Part shown: piece after piece, positions 12,422 through 20,263 of the stretch
How positions within the stretch are numbered: the first letter of the stretch is position 1
Layout of the letters: each line of letters opens with the position of its first letter
Assembly (NCBI RefSeq): GCF_000785435.2
Contig: NZ_JTDB02000001.1
Span: 1-64,000 of the forward strand
Reading direction: 5' to 3'
DNA length: 64,000 bases
DNA from: Paraburkholderia sacchari
Lineage (GTDB): Bacteria > Pseudomonadota > Gammaproteobacteria > Burkholderiales > Burkholderiaceae
Made by a program: the position numbers and the translations under genes
The notes under the pieces: generated by a model
Database searches by the model: none
What the model was told of the DNA's origin: nothing
Seen by the model: only the letters and a program-made list of their open reading frames with translations

Positions 12422-14833
12422 TCAGAATGGCACCGTGAGCGTGGCATAGGCGAGCTCCGAGAACTCGCGCTTGCCGTCGTACTCGTGGCTGAGCACGCCA
12501 AGACCGTACCTGAGTGTCACGTCGTGACTGAACGTCCAGTTGTGCTCGATGCGCGCCCCCATCTCCGCACTCGTGCCATAGCCGCGCTCGTTATACGCGC
12601 CGCCGATCAGATAAAAGCGCTGCACGAGGGACTTCTCGCCGCTGCGCCAGATGGCCCATTGATGCATGGCGACCACTTCGGCGGTGTAATCGCGCGAAGG
12701 CGCGTAATATGCTGCGTTCCGGATGGTGTTGCTCCCGGTGCTGAGATTCAGTGAAACATTCACCAGTTGATTCGCGGCTGTAAATACGCGCTGCGTTCCG
12801 CTCAACGCAATCTCCTGATTAAAGTTCGAGTCGCTATAGCGCGACGCAGCGTAGGACAACGATGCCGAACGCCGGTCGCCATCGTTGAAATTAATACTCG
12901 CCTGCGCAGTCTTCCCCCAAATATGGTTTAGGTACGCCTTAAAGGGCAGGGAGTTGCTGTCACTGTCGACGCCTGCGCTAACCGATAAATAATCGTTGAA
13001 TGCATAGGAGATTTCGCCGTTGCCGCCGGTGCGTCCGTCGACGCCCGTGGAACGCGTGACTTCGCCTGTCACATTCAATGAACCGCTGCGATAGTCGCCG
13101 CCAACGCCGTTGCGAATCCGGTTGACATTGCCGATGTCCGTCACCGCATGACCGTAGAACGTATGAGCAAATACACGCCAGTTGTCGAAGATCGGCGGCG
13201 AATACAAGGTCGTGTCGATGCTGATCTGGCTGTCCGCCAGCGCCGATGCGCCGTGTTCACCACTGACGTCGACCCTCAGCACCGGCGCGCGATACGCTTT
13301 ATAGTCGCGCTGGAAAGCGCGCACGGAGCCGTTCTCCGGGAACGTGTCATCGAACGTCGAGTTGATCCGATGCGCGTTCGAAAAGTCCTCCAGCGCAAGC
13401 GATGTGCGGCCGAGGCCAGCCAGCGCCTCGATGTTGTCCGGGTGATCGGTCAGCGTGGCAACATACATGTCGCGCGCACGCCGCGTATGTCCCATGCCGA
13501 GCACCGCGTCCGCCTGCGCGTCGCGCACTTCCGCGCTGAACGGCACCTGCTCCTGGAGCCTCTGCAGTCCGGCCATGCCCTGGTTCGTCTGACCAATGTA
13601 AATCTGGTACTGCGCGAGCAAACGGTAATAGCGCAGATAATCGTCGGTCGCGGGATCACCCGGGCGCATCGTGTCAGTCGGCGGAAGCGCACCATGAATA
13701 TCGTCGAGCACCTGGTGTGCCTGCGTGTATTTGTTCTGATCAGTGAGCGAATAGAACAGACCTTCACGCAGATCGATCAGACGTGTGTGCGTACCATACT
13801 GGTAGCCGAGCGTTGCCGCATCGGTAGGCTTCGCACTTGTTTCTTCGATGGCGCGCCGATAAACCACTTCCGACTTCGCCGGCTGCTGTAGATAGGAGTA
13901 CGCGTCGCCCACTGACGCGAGCGCTTCAGCCGACACCTCGGAGTTCTGCGGAATGGTCTCGAACACGGCAACGGCATCTTCCATCCGCCCGCGCGAGGCA
14001 TACGCAACGGTGCGATCGCCTGCAAGCGACGCACGCACTTGCGCGTACTCGGGCGTATTCGGCAGACGCTTGTCGAATTCTTCCGCATGACGAATAGCGG
14101 CATCTAGCGCATCGAAGCGGTCCGCGCCAGTCATCGCGCGAACCTTCGAGCGGCCGCCACGCACCTCCTGCCGGATGGCGAGTTCTTCTATCTCAGCGAG
14201 ATCGACCGGCGAAAATATATCGGGATGTTTTTTGGCTTCGTCGAGCGCGCGGTTCGCCCCGCCACTCGTTGCAAGACCGAACACCTGATGACGCAAATCT
14301 TCGCCAGGCTGCGGACCATTGCCGGTGGTAGGCAACTGCATTTGCGGCGTGACAGGGGCAGGCGCCATTTCCGGCGCCGGCTGCGTGGGATTGCTTCCCG
14401 GTGCTTGCGGCGCGGGCGCGGGAGTAATCGTGGGCGCGGGAGCAGGCGGCGGAGCAGCCAACGGTTCGCCCTGCGGCGCCTGGGCCACCGTTGCGACGGG
14501 CACCGCCGAAGGAACAGGCTCGGGGGGCGACGTCACCGGCACGCCCGTGACGTCGCTCACGGTGTTTTGTGGTACGTCCGTCGACGCCATGACAGCATAG
14601 ACGGTGCTCCCCGAGGCCTCGTTCATCACAGCGTGCGCAACCGGATCGCTGCTCGCGGTGTTGTCCGCAAGGGCGACCATGAAAACGACTGGCTTTGCAG
14701 CGTCAGTTTCCTGCGCAAAGCCGTTCTTGCTTTCAAGCACCGCGTAAGCTGACAAAAGCATGACCGCTGCCGGCGCACATGCACAAAGTGGGCGCCGGCG
14801 AGGCGACGTGTACAAACGCTTGTTCTTGTCCAT
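12422..14833 (-). CDS. pgaA: Poly-beta-1,6-GlcNAc outer-membrane export porin PgaA
   Basis: 803 aa. It has the PgaA layout: signal peptide (hydrophobic stretch around residues 19-34), a Pro/Ala-rich linker at about 90-175 (for example PAPAPQAPGSNP), a helical tetratricopeptide-repeat region (about 190-490), and a C-terminal beta-barrel of alternating strands ending in ATLTVPF with a terminal Phe, typical of BamA-inserted porins. The TPR part binds deacetylated polymer and the barrel secretes it. The long Pro-rich linker before the TPRs is unusual compared with E. coli PgaA. First gene of the pgaABCD-X-glmS operon. Confidence 0.93.
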   Translation of the reverse strand: MDKNKRLYTSPRRRPLCACAPAAVMLLSAYAVLESKNGFAQETDAAKPVVFMVALADNTASSDPVAHAVMNEASGSTVYAVMASTDVPQNTVSDVTGVPVTSPPEPVPSAVPVATVAQAPQGEPLAAPPPAPAPTITPAPAPQAPGSNPTQPAPEMAPAPVTPQMQLPTTGNGPQPGEDLRHQVFGLATSGGANRALDEAKKHPDIFSPVDLAEIEELAIRQEVRGGRSKVRAMTGADRFDALDAAIRHAEEFDKRLPNTPEYAQVRASLAGDRTVAYASRGRMEDAVAVFETIPQNSEVSAEALASVGDAYSYLQQPAKSEVVYRRAIEETSAKPTDAATLGYQYGTHTRLIDLREGLFYSLTDQNKYTQAHQVLDDIHGALPPTDTMRPGDPATDDYLRYYRLLAQYQIYIGQTNQGMAGLQRLQEQVPFSAEVRDAQADAVLGMGHTRRARDMYVATLTDHPDNIEALAGLGRTSLALEDFSNAHRINSTFDDTFPENGSVRAFQRDYKAYRAPVLRVDVSGEHGASALADSQISIDTTLYSPPIFDNWRVFAHTFYGHAVTDIGNVNRIRNGVGGDYRSGSLNVTGEVTRSTGVDGRTGGNGEISYAFNDYLSVSAGVDSDSNSLPFKAYLNHIWGKTAQASINFNDGDRRSASLSYAASRYSDSNFNQEIALSGTQRVFTAANQLVNVSLNLSTGSNTIRNAAYYAPSRDYTAEVVAMHQWAIWRSGEKSLVQRFYLIGGAYNERGYGTSAEMGARIEHNWTFSHDVTLRYGLGVLSHEYDGKREFSELAYATLTVPF

Positions 14834-14945
14834 TTTCTTACGCCCCCTTCTGTACGTTGTCGTTGACTACCAGGCACGCGGCTATCGCAATTGCCGTACC
14901 GCTTTCTGTGTACGAATATCCGATCGATAAAACCGATATTTATTG

Positions 14946-14969
14946 CGGACTCAATCAGTTTTGAGTCCG
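14946..14969. promoter_or_regulatory. 9-bp perfect inverted repeat upstream of pgaA, possible operator
   Basis: CGGACTCAA (14946-14954) and TTGAGTCCG (14961-14969) are perfect reverse complements around a 6-nt centre. It lies about 113 bp upstream of pgaA. There is no T-tract, so a terminator is unlikely; a dimeric regulator site is the simpler reading. Function is inferred from symmetry alone. Confidence 0.4.
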
Positions 14970-15372
14970 GTTCCAGCAACGGCCGGTCTGCTCTCCGGTT
15001 TGCAGCACCGAAGAGTTCGTCAGCACCTTGGGCTATCGAAGCCTCAATGCGCTCGTTGAACGGCAGATCTGGAACAGCCGGCTACGGCGTCCTTGTCATT
15101 GCCTGAAAAGGCGGTCAGGAGCACCGAAGCGCTGTAGAGATGATTCGTGTTTCACATACGTGTGGTACTTGCGCGCACTTCAATTGCTACGGACCTCGTG
15201 CAACGCATGACAACACTCTAGGTCACGCTTATGCGTAAGACATCGGCACGTTTCAACCAGTTACAACTGCAGGCTCATCTTCATTTAGTTAACGCAACTA
15301 TTCTTCTGCAGGTAAGGGATTTTTTTCTCATGCCCGCAAGCGCGGAAGAAATTACTGACGAACCGTGAACGG

Positions 15373-15401
15373 TTGCATTTCGCCCTCGCGGTTCCTATGC
15401 T
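15373..15401 (+). promoter_or_regulatory. Sigma-70-like promoter of the secreted-protein gene
   Basis: TTGCAT (15373-15378) and TATGCT (15396-15401) are separated by 17 bp, and the start codon follows at 15430 behind GGGAGG. The match is good in both hexamers. Confidence 0.5.
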
Positions 15402-15429
15402 AATTGCACATCAAAAGAGGGAGGCAATC

Positions 15430-15954
15430 ATGGGGACCCTGAAGCAACCAGGTCAGCTTGTGCCCACGTGCGTGCTGCTCATCGCCGGTGCGTATGCGAC
15501 ATCTGCCTGGGCACAGATCGCAAGACCCGTAGGAGCACAATATTCGGAGCCCACTGCGCCAATGGCTGCGCCGACTCAATCAGCTCCCGCGGCGCCAACC
15601 GCTCCGCCCTCCTCCACCGCGGCGCCTGCTCGCACGACAGCGCCAGCCGCGCCGCAGCAAATGCTCTACTACGTCTGCGGAAATATGAACATTGACGGAC
15701 ATGTGACATCGCCAGATCCACAGCATCCGTTCAATCTTGGCGTCTCGTTTGTTTCGTCGGGCAATTCGCCCTTGAACGAGGTTTCGGTCAAGGTAAGACG
15801 GCATGGCCGCGTGCTGATGGAATTCGTCGCAGCGGGTCCGCATTGCCTCTTTTCCGTGCCGGATGCGGAGTACCGCGTCGAAGGGACCTACCGCGGCGAG
15901 ATGAAATTCGAAATCGTCCAGACCGGCACCATGAACGCACAGATCAAGTGGTAG
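15430..15954 (+). CDS. Small secreted Ala/Pro/Thr-rich protein of unknown function
   Basis: 174 aa. The start at 15430 is set by AGAGGGAGG directly upstream. A signal peptide is clear: a hydrophobic core (VLLIAGAYATSAWA) with a likely AWA cleavage site near residue 28. Then comes a low-complexity linker of Ala, Pro, Ser and Thr (about 45-75), followed by a compact C-terminal domain of about 100 residues with two Cys (YVCGN and PHCLF) that could form a disulfide. I do not recognise the family. It is divergent from pgaA and shares the 596-bp regulatory region with it, which hints at a surface role, but that is context only. Confidence 0.8.
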   Translation: MGTLKQPGQLVPTCVLLIAGAYATSAWAQIARPVGAQYSEPTAPMAAPTQSAPAAPTAPPSSTAAPARTTAPAAPQQMLYYVCGNMNIDGHVTSPDPQHPFNLGVSFVSSGNSPLNEVSVKVRRHGRVLMEFVAAGPHCLFSVPDAEYRVEGTYRGEMKFEIVQTGTMNAQIKW

Positions 15955-16054
15955 GTGTCAGCCGGGCTTGAAAAGCGGTGCCCAGCCAGCGCGCCGGGCA
16001 CGCCATACACCAATTTACACCGCGACTTTTGTTCGGCGCCTTCTGATACCCCTA

Positions 16055-16095
16055 TTGAAATCGGTGTCATCGCCCATATCGTTAAAATGCGATAT
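16055..16095 (+). promoter_or_regulatory. Promoter with overlapping ArsR-type operator
   Basis: A -35 TTGAAA (16055-16060) and a -10 TATCGT (16077-16082), 16 bp apart, overlap an inverted repeat ATATCG-ttaaaatg-CGATAT (16076-16095). The repeat lies 29 bp before the start codon of the ArsR-family gene, the usual place for autorepression. Confidence 0.5.
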
Positions 16096-16124
16096 ATGAT
16101 TCGCACACTGACGATGCAAGCGCA

Positions 16125-16448
16125 ATGAAGAAATCTCAACCGCCCCCAAAGCTCGACCTCGACGCCATCTACAAAGCGCTGGCCAACCCCGTGCGGCGCG
16201 AGATTCTCGCGTGCCTGCGCGAGCCGAAGATGCATTTCGCCGGCCAGGAACTCCCGTTCGAACACGGCGTTTGTGCGGGCCAGATCGACGCGTACTGTGC
16301 ACTGTCACAGTCCACCGTATCGGCGCATCTGGCGGCTTTGCAAAAAGCCGGGCTCGTTACGTCGAAGCGCGTGGGCCAGTGGGTGTTTTTCAAGCGCAAC
16401 GAAGCGGTCATTGAGGCATTTCTCGCCCACGCGAACAAACAGTTGTGA
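16125..16448 (+). CDS. ArsR-family winged-helix transcriptional repressor
   Basis: 107 aa, normal ArsR/SmtB size. The dimer and HTH core is seen as YKALANPVRREILACL (about 16-31) and the recognition region LSQSTVSAHLAALQKAGLV (59-77), then the wing KRVGQWVFFKRN. It has Cys residues in REILACL, HGVCAG and DAYCALS, but not the ELCVCDL metal motif of ArsR, so arsenic sensing is not indicated. It precedes an Old Yellow Enzyme by 69 bp on the same strand, so sensing an electrophile or quinone through Cys and repressing the reductase is a reasonable inference. Confidence 0.9.
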   Translation: MKKSQPPPKLDLDAIYKALANPVRREILACLREPKMHFAGQELPFEHGVCAGQIDAYCALSQSTVSAHLAALQKAGLVTSKRVGQWVFFKRNEAVIEAFLAHANKQL

Positions 16449-16517
16449 GCGCAAGCATCGGCTTCTTTTTATTCAAGGCTTCAACGCAGCGGGCCATGCC
16501 CGCAACAAGGTGAACAT

Positions 16518-17579
16518 ATGGCAACGCTTTTCGACCCCATCCAGATAGGCGATCTCACGCTGCCCAATCGCGTCATCATGGCGCCGCTCACGCGCCAGCG
16601 TGCAGGCGCTGCGCGCATGCCCAATGCGCTGATGGCGCGGTACTACGCGGAACGCGCAACGGCCGGCCTCATCATCAGCGAGGCAACCTCGGTCACGCCG
16701 CAAGGCGTGGGCTACGCAGAAACACCGGGCATCTGGTCGCAAGAACAGGTCGAAGGCTGGAAGATCGTGACCGAAGCCGTGCATGCCGCGGGCGGGCGCA
16801 TCTTCCTGCAGCTATGGCACGTGGGCCGCATCTCGGATCCGCTCTTTCTCGACGGTGAACTGCCCGTCGCGCCAAGCGCGATTGCGGCGCAAGGCCACGT
16901 GAGCCTCGTGCGTCCGCAGCGCGCGTATGTCACGCCGCGCGCGCTCGCCACCGACGAAATCCCCGCCGTCGTCGCCGCGTTCCGCCAGGGTGCGATCAAC
17001 GCGAAAGCCGCGGGCTTCGACGGCGTCGAGATTCACGGCGCCAATGGCTATCTGCTCGATCAGTTCCTGCAGGACAGCACGAATCAACGCACCGACGCCT
17101 ACGGCGGTTCGATTGAAAATCGCGCGCGCCTGCTGTTCGAAGTCACCGACGCCTGCATCGGCGTGTGGGGCGCCAATCGTGTGGGCGTGCATATCGCGCC
17201 GCGCGGCGACGCGCACACCATGGGCGACTCCAACCCCGCCGCCACCTTTGGCTACGTGGCGCGCGAACTCGGCAAGCGCAAGATCGCGTTCCTGTTCGCA
17301 CGCGAGTCGCTCGGCGAAAACCGTCTCGGTCCGCAATTGAAGGCTGAATTCGGCGGCCCGTACATTGCCAACGAGAAGTTCACGCTGGAGTCGGCGCAAC
17401 GCGTGCTCGCCGACGGCGAAGCCGATGCCGTCGCCTGGGGCCAGCTCTTCATTGCGAACCCGGATCTGCCGCGCCGTTTTGCATTGAACGCGCCGCTCAA
17501 CGCGCCGAATCCGTCGACCTATTACGCGCGCGGCGAAACCGGCTACACGGACTATCCGTCGCTGGAAAGCGTGGCCTGA
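16518..17579 (+). CDS. Old Yellow Enzyme family alkene reductase (NemA-like)
   Basis: 353 aa FMN-dependent NAD(P)H oxidoreductase that reduces activated C=C bonds and nitro compounds. Recognised from LFDPIQIGDLTLPNRVIMAPLTR at the N-terminus, MARYYAERATAGLIISEAT, GRIFLQLWHVGR, FDGVEIHGANGYLLDQFLQD (substrate-binding HGAN) and TDAYGGSIENRARLL. It ends YPSLESVA, typical of this family. It is probably co-transcribed with the ArsR gene upstream and is a cytoplasmic detoxification enzyme. The physiological substrate cannot be read from sequence. Confidence 0.95.
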   Translation: MATLFDPIQIGDLTLPNRVIMAPLTRQRAGAARMPNALMARYYAERATAGLIISEATSVTPQGVGYAETPGIWSQEQVEGWKIVTEAVHAAGGRIFLQLWHVGRISDPLFLDGELPVAPSAIAAQGHVSLVRPQRAYVTPRALATDEIPAVVAAFRQGAINAKAAGFDGVEIHGANGYLLDQFLQDSTNQRTDAYGGSIENRARLLFEVTDACIGVWGANRVGVHIAPRGDAHTMGDSNPAATFGYVARELGKRKIAFLFARESLGENRLGPQLKAEFGGPYIANEKFTLESAQRVLADGEADAVAWGQLFIANPDLPRRFALNAPLNAPNPSTYYARGETGYTDYPSLESVA

Positions 17580-17759
17580 GCCACAGGTGGATACACGGGC
17601 GGCCAGGGGGCCGCCCCTTCGTCATTCGTCTGAACGAACGATGTTCTCCGGTATTTTTTCCCGCGATTCCGATAGGCCGATTCAATTGGCGCGGTGCGTG
17701 AGTTTGTTCTTGAATTCGAACTCCGCCCACCCGGCTCATCCGCAGACTGGAGAACCTCC

Positions 17760-17957
17760 ATGCTTCAAGTCGACGCCGAGAAAATCGTCCACAGTATCGC
17801 CGAAGAGACCAATACGCCTGAGGAAACCGTAGCCCGCATCTACGCCGACGCACTCGACACCTATCGCGCCGACGCACGCATCCACGACTATCTGCCGCTC
17901 TTCGCGGCGCGCAAGGTTCGCGCGACGCTGCAGCAAAACAGCACCAAGCCGCACTGA
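17760..17957 (+). CDS. Small DUF3562-type protein
   Basis: 65 aa. The start at 17760 is chosen because GGAG lies 7 nt upstream; the open frame extends to 17694 without a ribosome binding site. The sequence (EKIVHSIAEETNTPEETVARIY, DYLPLFAARKVRATL) resembles the short DUF3562 family common in Burkholderiaceae: an all-helical cytoplasmic protein of unknown function. It is followed by a rho-independent terminator. Confidence 0.82.
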   Translation: MLQVDAEKIVHSIAEETNTPEETVARIYADALDTYRADARIHDYLPLFAARKVRATLQQNSTKPH

Positions 17958-18058
17958 TGACTGCACGCACCCCGTTGGTGCGCCGCGCCCATGCCCCGGA
18001 CGCGGCTCTTAAGTCTGGTTTAATTCTTCGCTGCAAACATACGCTCACCCCTGTTGAG

Positions 18059-18085
18059 CCGCCGGAGCATCGGCGGCGTTTTTTT
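18059..18085 (+). terminator. Rho-independent terminator
   Basis: CCGCCG-gagcat-CGGCGG (18059-18076) followed by CG and seven T (18079-18085). It lies about 100 nt after the DUF3562 gene but only 40 nt before the next start codon at 18126. Confidence 0.75.
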
Positions 18086-18125
18086 GCGCCGTTAACCGCG
18101 CAGTTAGCCGAGGAGGAGCGAGGTC

Positions 18126-18464
18126 ATGGTTGATAACGACGACGTGCTGATGCACTTGCAGTCCCTGCTGCGCGACAGCTCGACTAACCGCATCGCGTCG
18201 TGCCGCGTTTCCACGCCGCTGCAGAATCCGTGGGGCCGCGCGTATCGGCTCGTCGAATGGACCACGCTGCTCGACGACGACGCGCGCCGCCAGGTCGTGC
18301 CCGCCGAAAGTTCGGCGCTCGATATTGCGCGTCTCGTGGCGGAGCACGTGCCCGGACGCCGAATCCTGCTCAACGGCGAGACGGTGGACACCGATCGCCC
18401 GCGCACGCGGCGCCGCTCGCGCAGCCGCGCGAACGCAGGCGCAAGCGCGCATATCGCGGGCTAA
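18126..18464 (+). CDS. Hypothetical protein, 112 aa
   Basis: The start is supported by GAGGAGGAGCGAGGTC upstream. The sequence is hydrophilic with no membrane segment. The N-terminal 90 residues look folded (LQSLLRDSSTNRIASCRVST, LDIARLVAEHVPGRRILLNGE) and the tail is a basic Arg/Ser-rich stretch (RPRTRRRSRSRANA) that could bind nucleic acid. I do not recognise the family. A competing open frame on the other strand has no ribosome binding site and is rejected. Confidence 0.6.
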   Translation: MVDNDDVLMHLQSLLRDSSTNRIASCRVSTPLQNPWGRAYRLVEWTTLLDDDARRQVVPAESSALDIARLVAEHVPGRRILLNGETVDTDRPRTRRRSRSRANAGASAHIAG

Positions 18465-18554
18465 AGGCTCGCGCACGTCCCATACTCCAGGACGCGCCCA
18501 TCTTCGCGCGGCAAATTTCACCGCGCGATATTCGGCGCGCGGTTGTTCCGCCGT

Positions 18555-19409
18555 TTACGCCACCATCTTTCCCAACGCTTCTTCCAGCGCGGCGCTCGCG
18601 CAAGTCATCGGCGCGCGCAGCTCATTGCGAATGAACCCGCGCCGCGCGAGCGCCGCCTTCACCGGCCCCGGATTCGGCTCCGCGAACGCCGCGCGCACGA
18701 GTGGTACGAGTGCGTGCCAGAGCGCGCGCGCATCGGCGAGACGCCCCTCGCGCAACGTGCGCTCCATCGCCACAAAACGCTCCGGCAACAGATGCGCCGA
18801 TGCCGCAATCGCGCCGCTCGCGCCCGCGCACAGCGCGCCGAACATCTCGATGTCCTCGCCGCACAGCACCTGCAGGCGGCCGTCGAGAATCAGCGCGAGC
18901 GTCTTCGCAAGCGAGCCGCCGCAATCCTTCACCGCGACGATGCGCGCATGGCCCGCGAGGTCGAGCAGCGTCGGCAATTCGAGTTGCACGCCCGTGCGCG
19001 CGGGAATGTCATAGACGATCACGGGCTTGCGGCTCGCATCGGCCAGCGCCGCGAAGTGGCCGGCCACGCCGGCCTGCGACGGGCGAATGTAATACGGCGC
19101 AGCCGCCAGCACGCCTGCAACAGGCATCTCGTTGAGCGCGGCAATCCGCTCGCACACCGACTGCGTATGATTGCCGCTCACGCCTGCGACCACCGGCATA
19201 CCGCCCGCGCCCGCGAGCACGGTGGCGAGCACGGCGTCCTGCTCGCGCTCCTCGAGCGCGGCAGGCTCGCCGGTCGTGCCGAGCGCGACGAAGCCCGTTA
19301 CGCCCGCTTGCGCGTAGTGGCGCACGAGCGCATCGAGCGCCTCATGATCGACCGCGCCGCGATGGAACGGCGTGACGAGCGGAATCCAGATACCCGAAAA
19401 CGAAGACAT
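18555..19409 (-). CDS. dapA: 4-hydroxy-tetrahydrodipicolinate synthase / DapA-family lyase
   Basis: 284 aa TIM-barrel class I aldolase. N-terminus FSGIWIPLVTPF; GTTGEP at 44-49; YDIPARTG with Tyr133; Schiff-base Lys161 in VAVKDCGGS. In lysine synthesis DapA condenses pyruvate with aspartate semialdehyde. The start at 19409 is preceded by AAGGGAAAATC. The last gene of a minus-strand group that includes the bactofilin set, but 301 bp separate them, so it may be its own unit. The DapA family also contains other pyruvate lyases, and the substrate is not proven by these motifs. Confidence 0.85.
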   Translation of the reverse strand: MSSFSGIWIPLVTPFHRGAVDHEALDALVRHYAQAGVTGFVALGTTGEPAALEEREQDAVLATVLAGAGGMPVVAGVSGNHTQSVCERIAALNEMPVAGVLAAAPYYIRPSQAGVAGHFAALADASRKPVIVYDIPARTGVQLELPTLLDLAGHARIVAVKDCGGSLAKTLALILDGRLQVLCGEDIEMFGALCAGASGAIAASAHLLPERFVAMERTLREGRLADARALWHALVPLVRAAFAEPNPGPVKAALARRGFIRNELRAPMTCASAALEEALGKMVA

Positions 19410-19710
19410 GATTTTCCCTTGTACGTGACCGTGTGAAAGGTCCGTCGAACCGTACGCGGGAGTCGGGCAAGCCAGGAGGGAGGAAGAGGCGGGGCGCCGC
19501 CGGCAGGCCGTTCCATCGCACCATCCGACGGAACAGCATGCTCCGGTCAGATGAGCGGCTGTTTTTTGGCTTTGGCTTTCACGCACGCGCACGAGGCCAG
19601 CGCGCGCGCCAGCATCGCGCGCGAAGCGGCGACGGCAAATGGCGTGACGAAGGGACTCGGCTGACGTGGCATGTCGGGGAGTGTACTGGAAATCGCGCGC
19701 GCCCTGGCGC
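19410..19710. other. Intergenic region, bactofilin gene to dapA
   Basis: 301 bp on the downstream side of the bactofilin gene and upstream of dapA. I found no gene, no clear promoter hexamers and no terminator with a T-tract. A GC-rich stretch near 19490-19510 could form a weak hairpin. Confidence 0.5.
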
Positions 19711-20166
19711 TCAGTCGAGCACCTCGACGTCGGTAACCGACGAAACCGACGAAGCCGACGTAACCGACGCGTCGGGCAGCAGGCTCGGCGCCTCGCCCGG
19801 GTCGCGCCTGGTGAGCTTGCCGTCCACGCTCGCGCCGCAATCCATCCGCAATTGCTGGTAGTAGATGTTGCCGACCACGTGCGCATTCGACTGCAATTCG
19901 ACGAAATGATCGGCGATCACGTCGCCCACGATGCGCCCGTTGACCACGATGTCGTAGCCATGCACATTGCCCTGCACGGCGCTGCGCTCGCTCAGCACGA
20001 GCAGCGTCTGCGCGCCCGCCTTGCTCGTCACATTGCCGCTCACCTTGCCGTCGAGCCGCAGCCCTTCGGTGAATTCCAGATTGCCGGTGACGTGGACATC
20101 CTCGGCGATCAGCGTCGCGAGCTTGGTTTGGGCAATGCCCGGCTGAGGTTTCTTCTTGTTGAACAT
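19711..20166 (-). CDS. Bactofilin (polymer-forming cytoskeletal protein)
   Basis: 151 aa. Bactofilins self-assemble without nucleotide into filaments that scaffold envelope enzymes. The central domain shows the repeated short beta-helix pattern with Gly turns (VHVTGNLEFTEGLRLDGKVSGN, SAVQGNVHGYDIVVNGRIVG, NAHVVGNIYYQQLRMDCGA). The N-terminal tail FNKKKPQ is basic and the C-terminal tail is Ser/Val/Asp-rich, encoded by a 9-bp tandem repeat. It lies downstream of an M23 peptidase gene, a combination known in other bacteria for cell-shape or polar wall modification. Confidence 0.93.
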   Translation of the reverse strand: MFNKKKPQPGIAQTKLATLIAEDVHVTGNLEFTEGLRLDGKVSGNVTSKAGAQTLLVLSERSAVQGNVHGYDIVVNGRIVGDVIADHFVELQSNAHVVGNIYYQQLRMDCGASVDGKLTRRDPGEAPSLLPDASVTSASSVSSVTDVEVLD

Positions 20167-20263
20167 GAGTCGTACCGTTGCGGTTGATTACGGTGGATTC
20201 CAGATGGTCTTGTCGAGGCCGGCTAGAGACGCGAATTGGGGCGGCGTAAATCGGCCACAAGCT

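Larger units (their letters stand above)
14834..15429. other. Intergenic region between pgaA and the divergent secreted-protein gene
   Basis: 596 bp without a convincing gene. It holds the upstream region of the pga operon (minus strand), a 9-bp inverted repeat at 14946-14969, and near the right end a sigma-70-like promoter for the plus-strand gene at 15430. Its base composition is visibly less GC-rich than the coding DNA to the right. I see no riboswitch or complete terminator. Confidence 0.6.

Noticed and set aside
17597-17616. GGGCGGCC hairpin after the Old Yellow Enzyme gene as terminator
   Set aside because: Strong stem but no T-tract follows, so intrinsic termination is not supported.
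18045-18521. 158-codon minus-strand ORF
   Set aside because: No ribosome binding site, runs through the terminator; the plus-strand frame at 18126 has GGAGGAG.
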